From Timema cristinae (Eukaryota > Arthropoda > Insecta > Phasmatodea > Timematidae): a stretch of 64,000 nt of DNA. This document shows positions 50,001 to 59,222 of the stretch, in pieces. Position 1 is the first letter of the stretch; the number at the start of each line of letters is the position of its first letter. Made by a program: the position numbers and the translations under genes. The notes beneath the pieces were generated by a model. The model was not told the origin of the DNA and did no database searches. It saw nothing but the letters and a program-made list of their open reading frames with translations. The DNA lies in contig JBCFYV010000231.1 in assembly GCA_039000515.1 (NCBI GenBank), positions 31,488 through 95,487 on the forward strand, written 5' to 3'.

Positions 50001-51727
50001 GTGACTTTTTTGAACAAAATACTTGAGTGAGAAACCACCAACCTAGAAATTTTTTTAGAGCTAGACAATTTTACCCTATGAAATTTCCAAACTGCCCCAC
50101 TCAATCCACGGGAAACGCAACTGTTAAACGGTGGACCGATTTGTGTTGAGGTCTTAAAACATTACAACCTACCAAGACCAAACCCCCGACGAATAAAATA
50201 GGCCTTTCTTGAATGTCTGCAGTTTTTAAATTCCCTGGGGTGGTGCAAAATATTTTTAAAATTTCCTCAGGTACACCCTATAAATTATATATGTCGCCGA
50301 CGATTTGGCCCCATCGACGTGGTATACCGAGAGGGCGGGTAATTATAAATGCCACTGTTTTTTTTGCCTTCCCTTAGAAAATTTTTGTATCACCCTGTAC
50401 TCTCCATACAAGACACAAGTCAAAAATTAATTTTTTTTTGGTTTTTTATGCTTTCTCCTTTGGCGCAAAACGAGATGACCCCAAGGTGAATTGGGTTTTT
50501 TACAACAGCGACCCTTGACAGGAACCTATTAAACAGGCCACAGATGGGATTAATTGGACGAAGTTTCGACTAGCTGCTAAGAAAATTGGGGAGCACAAAA
50601 TTGGTGAGAGTAACCGAAAATTTTATTTTGGGGAATATAAAAATTCCGCAGTTTTCCCGATCCGCAGACCCCCAGAGGAAGGGGGAATTGTTTTGTAGAA
50701 GTAATATTAAACCAAGTTTTTTCCCCTCAAGAATCAAACAGGGAAGTCCCCCCCCCCGTCTCCTGGAAATACCCCTGGATTGGGGGTGAAAAACGACGCA
50801 GTACAAAGAGCAACTTAACCGTTTTTTAGCGGATAATTTTTCAAAACAGATGGAAATAGTGGGCTGGATAAAAAAAACCGTAAAATTGTTTTCTAAAAAT
50901 CCCAGGAAGAAAGCGCGAACTCGCCAAACTGTGTTTTTTTAAACTCTTTCCTGGGACGATTTTGCAAATTTGAAACGAGAAACAAAACGCCGCCAGACCC
51001 AGCATTGTGAAAAACAACCCAAAAAAAGGACCTTTTTTCCCTCCCTACCTCACGCAGACCCCGGGGATCAGATGTTTTCGCACAACATTTTTTCCCCCAA
51101 TTGAACGAGGGTGTTATCTTACGTCTCGGGACATACCGTGAGGGAAGCCCGTCCTCCCCCTGTATACCGGGTCCAAATTGTAAACCCCCTAAAAGCGACA
51201 GCCCGCCTATGTGACTGCAAACCCGGTGCCCGGTATGAAATTGTATTTCATAATCTTCCCTCGAGGCCCATAACCATTGGGCGCTTTCCCTATGTCTTTT
51301 ACTTGTGAACACAAGACTCTATAAAGTTGGTGGGGAATAAGAACCGGACAGAACACGTAAAACACGTAAATACCGACCGGGCACAAGTTTTGGGCGGACA
51401 TGAACAAACGAGCTTAAACCCGGCGGCCCTACTCTGAGAGGCGCCCCTTATAATCACAGAGTTTTTTTGGTTTTTCCAGTGGAACCAAAAAAAATTGTAT
51501 TTTTCCTTACAAATGTGTTTTTTTCCCCGATACGAATGAGTTTTTTTTTTTCAGGGTCCGTCACAAAAAGTCCAGGGGTAAATAACCACTAACACAATGA
51601 AAACCAAAGATTTGTTTAAACTTCACAACTATTAATAGACCATGATTTTGTTGAAAGAACATGGGACCACCGTACACGTGGGGACTAACTAACCACCCGA
51701 AAAAAAATTAAAAGAAAAAAGCAGGGC
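47020..51727 (+). pseudogene. Protein-primed family-B DNA polymerase, copy B, frames broken
   Basis: This is collinear with copies A and C at DNA level. The exonuclease I region lies near 48,610 (TTTTTAATGAAAAATTTCGAG), the PKGG region near 49,590 (CTGCCCCAAGGGGGG) and motif B near 50,915-50,960. The YxDTDS region is near 51,295 and the GGPKNY-equivalent near 51,480. Length is about 4.7 kb, again inflated by inserted bases. As in A, I cannot separate true decay from read error. Frames such as 50,893-51,312 on the minus strand are shadows. Confidence 0.8.
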
Positions 51728-51849
51728 GCCATCGTCCCCCCCGACTCCCCCAATTGGAAGAGAAAAAATTATAACTTGTATTCACTAAAAACGTAGGAGG
51801 AAAATTAAATAAACAAGCACGTCATTTACCCCTTAATAAAACGGCCCTA

Positions 51850-52600
51850 ATAGTTTTATCCACAATTTTTTTTTTTTTTTTTTTTCTCTCTTTTCCTTTT
51901 TTCCAGTTTTCCATGGAAAATGGGAGGTACGGAGAAATATTCGTTCCCCCCCGGAAATGTGGTGGAACGTTTTTTTTTACGACGCCACAAATGTGCAAAT
52001 CGTATAAAATAAACGGTCCCCCCGATGCAACATTAACAATAATAACAAATGGGAAAAATTCGGGTGGGTTTGGGTTTAGTGATTTCCCCCTTTTAATAAA
52101 ACACAAATGGTAAAAACTCTGAACACGAGGGAGAAAAGGACAAAATTCCTGTATGATTATTTATACGAAAGAATTTTTATAAGATGACAACAGATTTATT
52201 AATCTTTAATAAAACTAAGACATAGACCACTCCTACTGTAGTGATATAAAACCCACCAACAACAAGAACCAGGTGTAAAAAAAGAGGTTATAAGTGCTGA
52301 AAACACAAATGGAAAAGCAAGTGCGTTTATTTTTTTAATATATTTAAAAATCGACCCTTTCCCTGGGGTCCCGCAAACAAAACGGGGTTGGGAGGATCAT
52401 ACGGGGGGGTGTCCCCCACCCATTTTTGATACTCTGGGGTTAAGATTCAAAACAACTTTGGTAATGAGGAATAACTTTCAGTCGTGTTTAGTTTTTTTAA
52501 TGATTCAAATTATATAATTGACCATGACAAAGAAAAGAAGAAAAACGACCCCTAAAAGGATTCATCAATCGAAAATAAATAGGCTTGACATAAGATTTCA
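51850..52600. other. Copy-B-specific insertion downstream of pPolB
   Basis: A has about 235 bp and C about 165 bp between the polymerase stop region and the next pyrimidine tract (CTTCTCTCTCTC at 39,880 and 63,094), whereas B has about 930 bp. The extra sequence starts with a T21 run followed by a second tract ending TTTTTTCCAG near 51,906. It includes a 66-codon frame (51,913-52,113) without motifs. Confidence 0.45.
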
Positions 52601-53606
52601 AATTGGAAAATTAGACTTTTTTTTATAATTTATTTGTATACGTATACAATTTTTTTTTTCTTCTCTCTCTGATTACCAGTGGGTCCCTTAAACCTTATTA
52701 AAGATTTTCAAAAAGGTTAATTAAAATGCGAAAACGACGCCAATAAATCAACAACCCCAAAAATCCATCAAACCAATCAAAACCGGGTTTTTGAATGCTC
52801 ACACACCCACAAACAACACTCTTGGCAGGTTTCCCCCCCCCCCTAGACACCCTTACAATGCGGAAAAGTCCCCCTACAGATTGGCTTGTGCTTTGGTCAA
52901 ATTGCCCTCGTGCAGGAAGGTGCCCCCAGATGCCGTTTTTAGTTTAAGATAAAATATTTTCCTATATATAATATACCGTGCGGCCCGGAAACGTGAAAAC
53001 GGGTAGAAAGTATCATTCTTCCCTTTCCACGGATTCCCCTTAGTCTGGTGTGTTCCTGTTTGGGCATTTCCTTCAAAAAACCATCAACGAAAAACCACGA
53101 CCTATGGCATAGAAGTTAAATGTTTATTTTTTTTTGGGCCGCGCCGGGTCGTATAATAGACGAAAAAAGGACCTAAATCGGGTAAATATGTTTTTGCCCT
53201 ATTTTACTAATTTAGATCAAAAAAATTTCATCGCGGAAAAAAAACGTTCCCCTCACGAAACAACAGGCCATGACACTGTTTTTTTTTCCCCCGACCTCCC
53301 CCCCCCCTCACCCCATTCCCCAACAATTTAAAAAAAGGGGTGGTGTGATTGAAAAGTTTGCCCTCAAAAAGCTAGTATAAAATGCGTTGAAAATTGAACT
53401 ACCCTAAGATTTTTTTTTGAAAACAACCTTGACACTGGAAATTCGCTATCAAAAACACTAAGTAGAGAAACACTCGAGAGGGAGGGTTTAGTGTGGTGGC
53501 GTTGGCGGTGTTTTAAGGGAATTCGAAAATGAACATCCGACAGCACTATGTAAAACGAGATTGTTGGTCCCCCCTGGTTAATAATTTGAATTATTTAATG
53601 TAAATA

Positions 53607-53910
53607 ATGGACAAATCAACGCCGGTCCCAATCCTCACGTAAAACTTCGGGAGAAGCGCGCAAGGATTTATTATGGTGGACCCCCCCTGATTTTCCTGCC
53701 CCCGCGGAAATTTTGAATAATTTTACACTAATAGAAATTTAATAAAAACAAAACGCGTTCTAGAGATATAAATTCGCGCCTGAAAATTATAACTCCTCTC
53801 CCTCCTGCGCAGCAACGAAAATTGAAAGATTAATATAATATTTGTTAGTGTTTTGGAAACATTTATAATAGGGGGCGTACGCAAGATTGATGGGCCCCCC
53901 GTACCTAAAT
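53607..53910 (+). pseudogene. Gene 2 of the element, copy B, unknown function
   Basis: ATGGACAAATCAACGCC and CCAATCCTCACGTA match the starts in A and C. The expected TATA position holds CTATGTAAAACGAG (about 53,544). The later words TATAAATTCGCGCCTGAAAA and TATTTGTTAGTGTTTTGG also match A. Broken by indels. Confidence 0.45.
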
Positions 53911-54144
53911 AAAAAGAAAAATAAAAATGTCATCAAATAGTTTCCTGAAACATTCATCAATCGTGATATATTTTTTTATGTACGTGAACTGAGGGACCAT
54001 ATGATTTTTTTTACAGTTTTTTTTTTTGTCCTTCCGCCACACACAAGTGAACTGTTTTTTTTAGTTGGTTTTTTTCTTTCCTTTACAATTTTTTGTATCA
54101 AACCACACCACCAACCCCACCACCACCACCAAAACTCACCAGAC

Positions 54145-54760
54145 ATGACAAAACAAATTTTGTTTTTTGACTTGCAGAAGGTAATTTCCAAAGGAACGGA
54201 GAACAATACATTTTTTATTTTTAGAAAGAATGTAGTGGGTATGGTGTCAATGGGTTGGGAAGGGGTGAAACCCTCAACTGCACTGGACATTTACGTCCCC
54301 CTATTTGTTTTTTTTGAAATAAACCCCGCCCCATGTTTTTCCAAAAAACAGTGCGATTGCGTTTCACGTACAATCAACCACGTGTCCCTCCCATGTGGGA
54401 CGACGGTGATTTACGGAGTCCCCCGATCAATTTTTAAAATCCTTGTTTTATTAAAATGGCCCACTCTCTCGTGTACTAATAATTTTAATAAATGGGAGGA
54501 AAGAAGAGAAAATTTGTATGGAAATTCCCTGGGAAAAAAAATCATCTAGTCCATTTTGACATTGAAATGACATGGGAGTGTCCTCCCTGAAGTGGAAATA
54601 AGGATCCTCAAATTAATACAAATGATAAGATTGTTTTCGTCACAGGAAAATAAAAAATTTAAAATCCGATTTGCAAAACCCCTGGCTAAATGTTCAAATT
54701 TACTCCCAGGGAATTGTTGTTTTGGAACCCCCACCACTCTCTCTCCTCTTCGCCTCCTCT
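54145..54760 (+). CDS. Gene 3 of the element, copy B, unknown function, open for 134 codons
   Basis: The chosen ATG (54,145) is conserved in position in A and C and follows a pyrimidine tract with a leader-intron acceptor. An open frame runs to 54,549 and contains the Cys-bearing stretch QCDCVSRTINHV followed by LPCGTTVIYGVP. DNA similarity with copy A continues to about 54,760, so the gene is probably longer and shifted near 54,549. The frame is open upstream to 54,001, but that part is a translated T-rich intron and is left out. I do not recognise the family. A structural or accessory protein would fit the position, by inference only. Confidence 0.5.
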
Positions 54761-55589
54761 ACTAATAAGTTTGGGTTGACGAAATTGTTAGATAAAAAAA
54801 AACCTTGTTTTTTATTGAAAAAATCTTTCCCTGTTTAATACAAAATTTTACCACCATGCGTGGCATAACATTGGTGGATTGTCCCCCCCCCCCTCCCTGA
54901 CTATTCTCTGAAATCTTGAATTTCAATTTTAAAAACAAATGCCCCACTCCGCCCCGTCCCCCTCTACGAAAATAATTTATGTAAAGGAAAAGAATTTTTT
55001 TTTATTTAATGTGGATAAAAATAACATCAAACATGTTTTAATATGATAATGCTATACAGGGGGCTTTCCGCAATCATAATTTATAATAAAATATTATCGT
55101 CCAATTAAAAAAATTTATTGGTTTACCAACCACTACTAAAAATTTTTTAGAAATCGTAATTTTTGTATTTATTTTTTGTTAGTTTTTTTTATTAACCACA
55201 CAAAAGGACGGTGCACACCGAATGTCCTGTGGGTTTGTACACCCTTTCAACACTGATATTAGCGGGGAACCGCCGTCCCCCTAATTGGCGGGTAAACCTA
55301 CTTTTTTGTAAAAAAAAATTTTTCCGGTGTTTATAAATTTAAAAACAGGGTTTTGGTGGCAGTTGTGGTATAAATTATGATAGAATTGCCTATGTTGGTA
55401 TTTTTTTTAGTGAGAAATAAATTTCTATTCCGCGTCGCCGAAATTAAACCAGTCACGTCCCAACTACACCAAAAGGTAGCCGGAACAATTTTTCAATTTT
55501 ATAAAAAGGCCGGCGGGCCTCAAACTCCCATAATGCAATAACTGTAATCGGCACTTAAATATTATAATTCTTTTCAAATTTGATGGACG
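54761..55589. other. Right interior of copy B, no gene readable
   Basis: This aligns with about 41,700-42,540 of copy A. It is noisy and AT-rich; the sequence becomes clean at about 55,590, where the terminal block begins. Confidence 0.45.
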
Positions 55590-56070
55590 TCTAGATCAAA
55601 TCCATTCTGGGCCGTCAGCATAAACACACAGGCTGACGTCACAATACTATCGACGTCACTATATCTCTAGCATTAGCTACCCCCTCCAACCTCAGCACTT
55701 AATATTATAATTCATTAAAATCTAATATATAATGTGACGTCCATATTAAATGCATTCCGAGACGTCACCATACACACAGGCTGACGTCACAATACTATTG
55801 GGACGTCACTATATCTCTAGCATAGCTACCCCCTCCAACCTCGGCACTTAAATATTATAATTCATTCAAATCTAATATAATTAATGTGGACGTCTAGATC
55901 AAATTGCATTCCGGAACGTCACCATACACACACACAGGCTACGTCACACGGTATCACCAAGGCTGACGTCACTCACTGACGTCACAAAAACCTGACGTCA
56001 CTCACAGACGCAGTCAATATTATTTTAATATCAGTGACGTAAAATCGGATATAATCGCACTATTACTACT
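55590..56070 (+). repeat. Right terminal block of copy B (TGACGTCA-rich)
   Basis: This contains at least five TGACGTCA palindromes and an internal duplication of about 155 bp (from 55,620 and from about 55,775, both with CAGGCTGACGTCACAATACT and TATCTCTAGCAT). Its last 170 bp match 790-956. It ends TATTACTACT at 56,070, just where a minus-strand polymerase fragment begins. Confidence 0.8.
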
Positions 56071-56530
56071 CATTAATATATCGGCTATACCAAATTTGGC
56101 GTTACTCTGAATAACTTTTGTCATTGTTTTCATAATAGCGTTCACATCACTTTGGTTACACCTACGGTATGAAATCACCCTGGCATGTCCAGATTATTCT
56201 CCATGTTCATGGTCGTCACTCCATTAAATCGTTTGGTCCGTACTTCTAAGCAAATATGCCAATAGACTAAAGAAACATGTTATTAGGTAATGCACCGGAC
56301 TCACGTTCGCAATCAGAGGTTTTGAATGGGAAATAAAATATCCTTGCCTAACTTGTAAAGCGACTATACGTACGTCATGTCTCTCTTATTATGGTAAATG
56401 AGTCGTCAGTGTTTATAGGGCTATCATAGTCAAAAATGTTGTTTCGTTGTCTTAATGTCTGACGTAGAATGTCTAGGATTGTCGATAGATTTGTCACTTT
56501 TAAATGTATTTAATGTTTGTTCCTTAGACA
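56071..56530 (-). pseudogene. pPolB N-terminal fragment of inverted copy E, cut by the end of copy B
   Basis: Read on the minus strand, the sequence runs from TGTCTAAGGAACAAACATT (right) to AATTTGGTATAGCCGAT at 56,071-56,100 and follows the first 0.4-0.45 kb of the copy C polymerase with clear similarity. Literal matches include NIFDYDSPINTDDSFTIIRE (C has a closely related stretch near 59,286) and NMENNLD at about 56,190-56,215 (also NMENNLD in C). This stretch has good base quality, yet stops and frameshifts interrupt it, so this copy is truly dead. It stops at the outer end of copy B's terminal block. Confidence 0.85.
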
Positions 56531-56690
56531 CTTAAAAATAGAGCTAATAATATTAAATATTAGTATAAATAATAAATTGAACACTGTTCTGAATAGAGGC
56601 AGAGAGAAGTGAGAAAAAAATTATACTTAGTTTTGGCCAAAAGATGAACTCAATGTTTGGTTACGTGAACAGCTTCTTTTCACTCGGCAA
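56531..56690 (-). other. Leader intron and leader exon of pPolB, inverted copy E
   Basis: The minus strand holds TTTTGGCCAAAACTAAGTATAATTT as leader and donor and TATTTTTAAG before TGTCTAAGG as acceptor. GTTCAATTTATTA lies inside the intron and is also found in the intron of copy C. This supports the intron model for the better copies. Confidence 0.6.
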
Positions 56691-56719
56691 GACAACAGAG
56701 AAATAGAACTCTGATAGAA

Positions 56720-57012
56720 ATAATTTTCCTTTTATAATCGCGGACTCGATGTTTGGTTTTCTATTGAATTTTTTCATTATTTTATATAACCTTAAGACGG
56801 TACGTGTCTTTTTTGTTAACACACCTTAACTAATACCGCCAGACGTTGTTTCACATTGATCTAGAAATAACTCCTCTTCTTATAATCGTCTACTCGTTGT
56901 CTAGTTCCTCACGAGTTTTTTCGTTACTATATGTTAACTTAAGACGGTACTTGTCTTGTTGTTTACACACCTCCAGGTTAAAAAGGTTGACGTTGTTTCA
57001 AATTGAGCTAAT
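56720..57012. repeat. Diverged tandem duplication of the copy E promoter, about 147 bp twice
   Basis: 56,717-56,863 and 56,864-57,012 share GAAATAA, TTATAATCG.....CTCG, AACTTAAGACGGTAC, GTTTACACACCT-like words and GACGTTGTTTCA..TTGA.CTA. Each unit holds one minus-strand TATA-like core (CCTTTTATAATCG and CTTCTTATAATCG). The duplication lies between the minus-strand polymerase and the plus-strand gene at 57,108. Confidence 0.75.
56729..56736 (-). promoter_or_regulatory. TATA box of pPolB, inverted copy E
   Basis: On the minus strand, ATTATAAAAGGAAAATT matches CCTATAAAAGGAGAATT of copy C and lies at the same distance from the leader and donor. Confidence 0.7.
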
Positions 57013-57082
57013 TTGTTAAATGTTACCTTGTAAATACGCGTTCGCAATTTTAAAATGTTGGAAATATGTTTAAATAGGGCTG

Positions 57083-57089
57083 TATAAAA
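57083..57089 (+). promoter_or_regulatory. TATA-like box before the 57,108 gene
   Basis: TATAAAA lies only 25 bp before the ATG at 57,108. Transcription starting 25-30 bp downstream of the box would begin at or after that ATG, so either the box is not used or translation starts later. Confidence 0.45.
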
Positions 57090-57107
57090 CGGCAAGACAT
57101 CGATCAA

Positions 57108-58468
57108 ATGGAATCAGTTGAGGACGTGTTCTTTAACAAACCTCTTCAACCGTTCAAGCGTCGCCATATTGAACGTCAATCTAGAATTAGTCTTACGGTC
57201 CACTCTTATTTCAATAAAATTGTCAATAAAGGGCGTCACGGTGTTTGTATATGTGGGAAAGAGCATTTTAGATCACTTATTGGCAATATAACAATTTTGG
57301 AGGAATATGTTGATGGTAATATAGGCGTTGAGTTAGAAACAACTGATTTTTTAAAAATAATTACATCTGCATATTAGAAGTTCTACAAGAGTCCACCGTC
57401 CAACGCATGATACTTTAATGTAGTTTTTGGATGCTCTGCTCACTTTAAAAAATCTTACGCTTGTGGCTCGACCGAGGAAGTACTTTTTTGTAAAGTTATC
57501 TGCGACTGGTGTTTGGCGCATCAAAAGTTGCTACGTAATTGGCAAGAGGGGCACTAGATTTTGATCAAGGCGTCGCTTCTGATTTCCTTGCAGACTCACT
57601 CAAAGTTCCTTATACAACCAAACTGCAAGCTAGGTGGCTGAAATTCTTTAGGGTAATCCTAGCATTTATAAACCCACACCAGTGACAGAGTAACCATCAC
57701 CGAGACAAAACAATGTAATTTATAGTTTTTATTAATAATTTTTATATCTTTAAATTGCTAATAATATATATATTTTTAAAATCTACTTTTGTCTTTTTTA
57801 GGTATGGACACGTTCATCAAGGAATTAAATTCTGCTAAGTCCGAGGACTCAATATATTTCACTCAGAAATTTGGTGGAAAACATTAAATTAAAATTAATA
57901 TCATTCGTGGATGAAGACACTAAAAATGGAAGAGGAATTTACTTAAAGTGTATTTAAACAATAGTCACCTAGGTATTTTCCTTCCAAAATGGTTTTCACA
58001 AATAAAGTACTAAGGGACAAATCGATATGTCCACTAAATTTCCCTCGAAATCTGCATTAATTTATGATGGTATGGGTAAAGATAATTCTATCAAATTTTT
58101 TTTAACAGATTTAGAGACAAGCGAATGCTTTGACTTTCCGCATAAGATATCGAATCCAGGCTGTTTATTAGTTATCAAAGCATATGTAGAAGAAAAAGCA
58201 ATGGAAATATACATAGAAACAGAGCATTTACTTTACTAATTCTATTATTTTGGAAGGACAACAGAAAAAAAAAGGCAAATAATGTTTACAACGCGCTATC
58301 ATATATGTCAAGAATATTGTTTCGTGAGAAGAAAGGCTAATTAACTGTGCACAGTTTGAGGAGAACTGCTGTCACATTGTATCGTGGGAGTTCTTTCACG
58401 CAGAGGCGGCTATGAAGAGACAAACAAAAGATAAGGGTAAGGAAATTGAGGAGAATGTTAAAAAGTAA
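57108..58468 (+). pseudogene. Unknown gene divergent from copy E polymerase, broken by stops and a frameshift
   Basis: The first open part (57,108-57,377) encodes 89 residues starting MESVEDVFFNKP and containing GVCICGKEHF. The same frame continues past TAG and TGA with FGCSAHFKKSYACG and LFCKVICDWCLAHQ (to 57,560). A frame change gives DFLADSLKVPY and QARWLKFF (to about 57,650). A putative intron (GTAATC near 57,651, TTTTTTAG at 57,795-57,801) leads to a second coding stretch. That stretch has LGIFLPKWFS near 57,970, a 70-codon open part (58,027-58,239) and an end reading MKRQTKDKGKEIEENVKK before TAA at 58,468. AATAAA at 58,515 fits a poly(A) signal. The paired Cys/His residues suggest metal binding. 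I recognise no family. Base quality looks good here, so the breaks are probably real. Confidence 0.55.
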
Positions 58469-58514
58469 ATCAAGAACATATATATGTATATTGTATTTTG
58501 GTTATTGATTATGT

Positions 58515-58520
58515 AATAAA
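58515..58520 (+). terminator. Poly(A) signal AATAAA after the 57,108 gene
   Basis: It lies 47 bp after the TAA at 58,468, followed by an AT-rich stretch. Confidence 0.5.
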
Positions 58521-58547
58521 ATATACAATTTACAATGTTTGTTTGAT

Positions 58548-58857
58548 TTACATAGTATTATGACGTACATTTTTATAGTTCCTAACTATGTCCTGGCTTA
58601 CAATTGTTCCACTAGAAGAGGATTTTTTAGTAGAAGGAACAGGTTTAGGCTGATTATCAACTGTTCTATGAGGTGATTGAATAGGACCTTGTGGAGGTTT
58701 TGGAGGTTTAGAATTACCCCAAGCATTAAATAAAATACCTCGATTCGAACCACAAAAACCATTACTTATCTTCATTAGGAAACATCATTTCTTTACTACA
58801 TTAATAGACATAGCAGTTCCTGGACCAGTATTAAAGTCCCACTCGATGATCTGAAAG
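58548..58857 (-). pseudogene. Minus-strand gene 3' part between the two polymerase heads, unknown function
   Basis: On the minus strand an acceptor-like CTTCTGTGGTTGACCTTTCAG (58,856 leftwards) is followed by a coding-looking stretch containing IEWDFNTGPGTAMSINVVKK, then TGA. In the next frame a 75-codon open frame (58,775-58,548) has GILFNAWGNSKPPKPPQGP and a Ser-run SSSSG, ending NVRHNTM. The proline- and serine-rich tail looks like real protein-coding sequence. It converges on the 57,108-58,468 gene with 79 bp between their stops. Family unknown. A frameshift near 58,790 separates the two parts. Confidence 0.45.
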
Positions 58858-58905
58858 GTCAACCACAGAAGACGAAGGGGGGAAAAAAACATTGAGTTGG
58901 AGGCC

Positions 58906-58913
58906 TATAAAAG
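58906..58913 (+). promoter_or_regulatory. TATA box of pPolB, copy C
   Basis: TATAAAAG within GGCCTATAAAAGGAGAA is conserved in position with copies A, B (weak) and E. The expected start of transcription is about 58,935-58,940, giving a leader exon of about 75 bp. Confidence 0.75.
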
Positions 58914-59014
58914 GAGAATTTTAAATATACCTTGGTATCATTTCATCGCCATCTTGTCGCTGAAAACGAGTTGTCACGTAAAAAAACATCAAAAAACTCG
59001 TATTTTTGGCAAAA

Positions 59015-59197
59015 GTAAGATCAATTTTACTATTATTTCTATATATCTCTAGTGTTCAATTTATTAGTTAAACTAATATTTTACATTTTTCTCTATACTT
59101 TTTTTGTTTTTAATTTAAATTTTTTTTGTGTGTTTCTCTTTTCTCAATTTATTATTATTTAAACTATTAATTAGTTTTCTTTTTTCTTTTTTTTTAG
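59015..59197 (+). other. 5'-leader intron of pPolB, copy C (183 bp)
   Basis: The donor is CAAAA/GTAAGA at 59,015. The acceptor is a T-rich tract ending TTTTTTTAG at 59,197, before TGTCTAACAAACAAACATT. The intron lies wholly upstream of the ATG at 59,223. The same borders are recognisable in A, B and E. Confidence 0.7.
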
Positions 59198-59222
59198 TGT
59201 CTAACAAACAAACATTTAAAAA

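Larger units (their letters stand above)
43000..56070 (+). mobile_element. Polinton/Maverick-like element, copy B, with both terminal blocks
   Basis: This is the only copy with terminal blocks in opposite orientations at both ends (43,000-43,620 reversed, 55,590-56,070 forward), about 13 kb apart. The order of conserved parts is the same as in A. The pPolB is at 47,020-51,727, gene 2 starts at 53,607 and gene 3 at 54,145. It has about 750 extra bases at 51,850-52,600 that A and C lack. Its left block resembles the block at window start more than its own right block, so the pairing of the two ends is not certain. Most of it is indel-rich, but the right block is clean. Confidence 0.75.

Noticed and set aside
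50893..51312. 139-codon minus-strand protein
   Set aside because: It is antisense to the copy B polymerase; the plus strand carries the recognised gene.
54001..54144. N-terminal extension of gene 3 in copy B with hydrophobic segments
   Set aside because: The Phe-rich stretch is a translated T-rich tract with acceptor-like ends; the conserved ATG is at 54,145.
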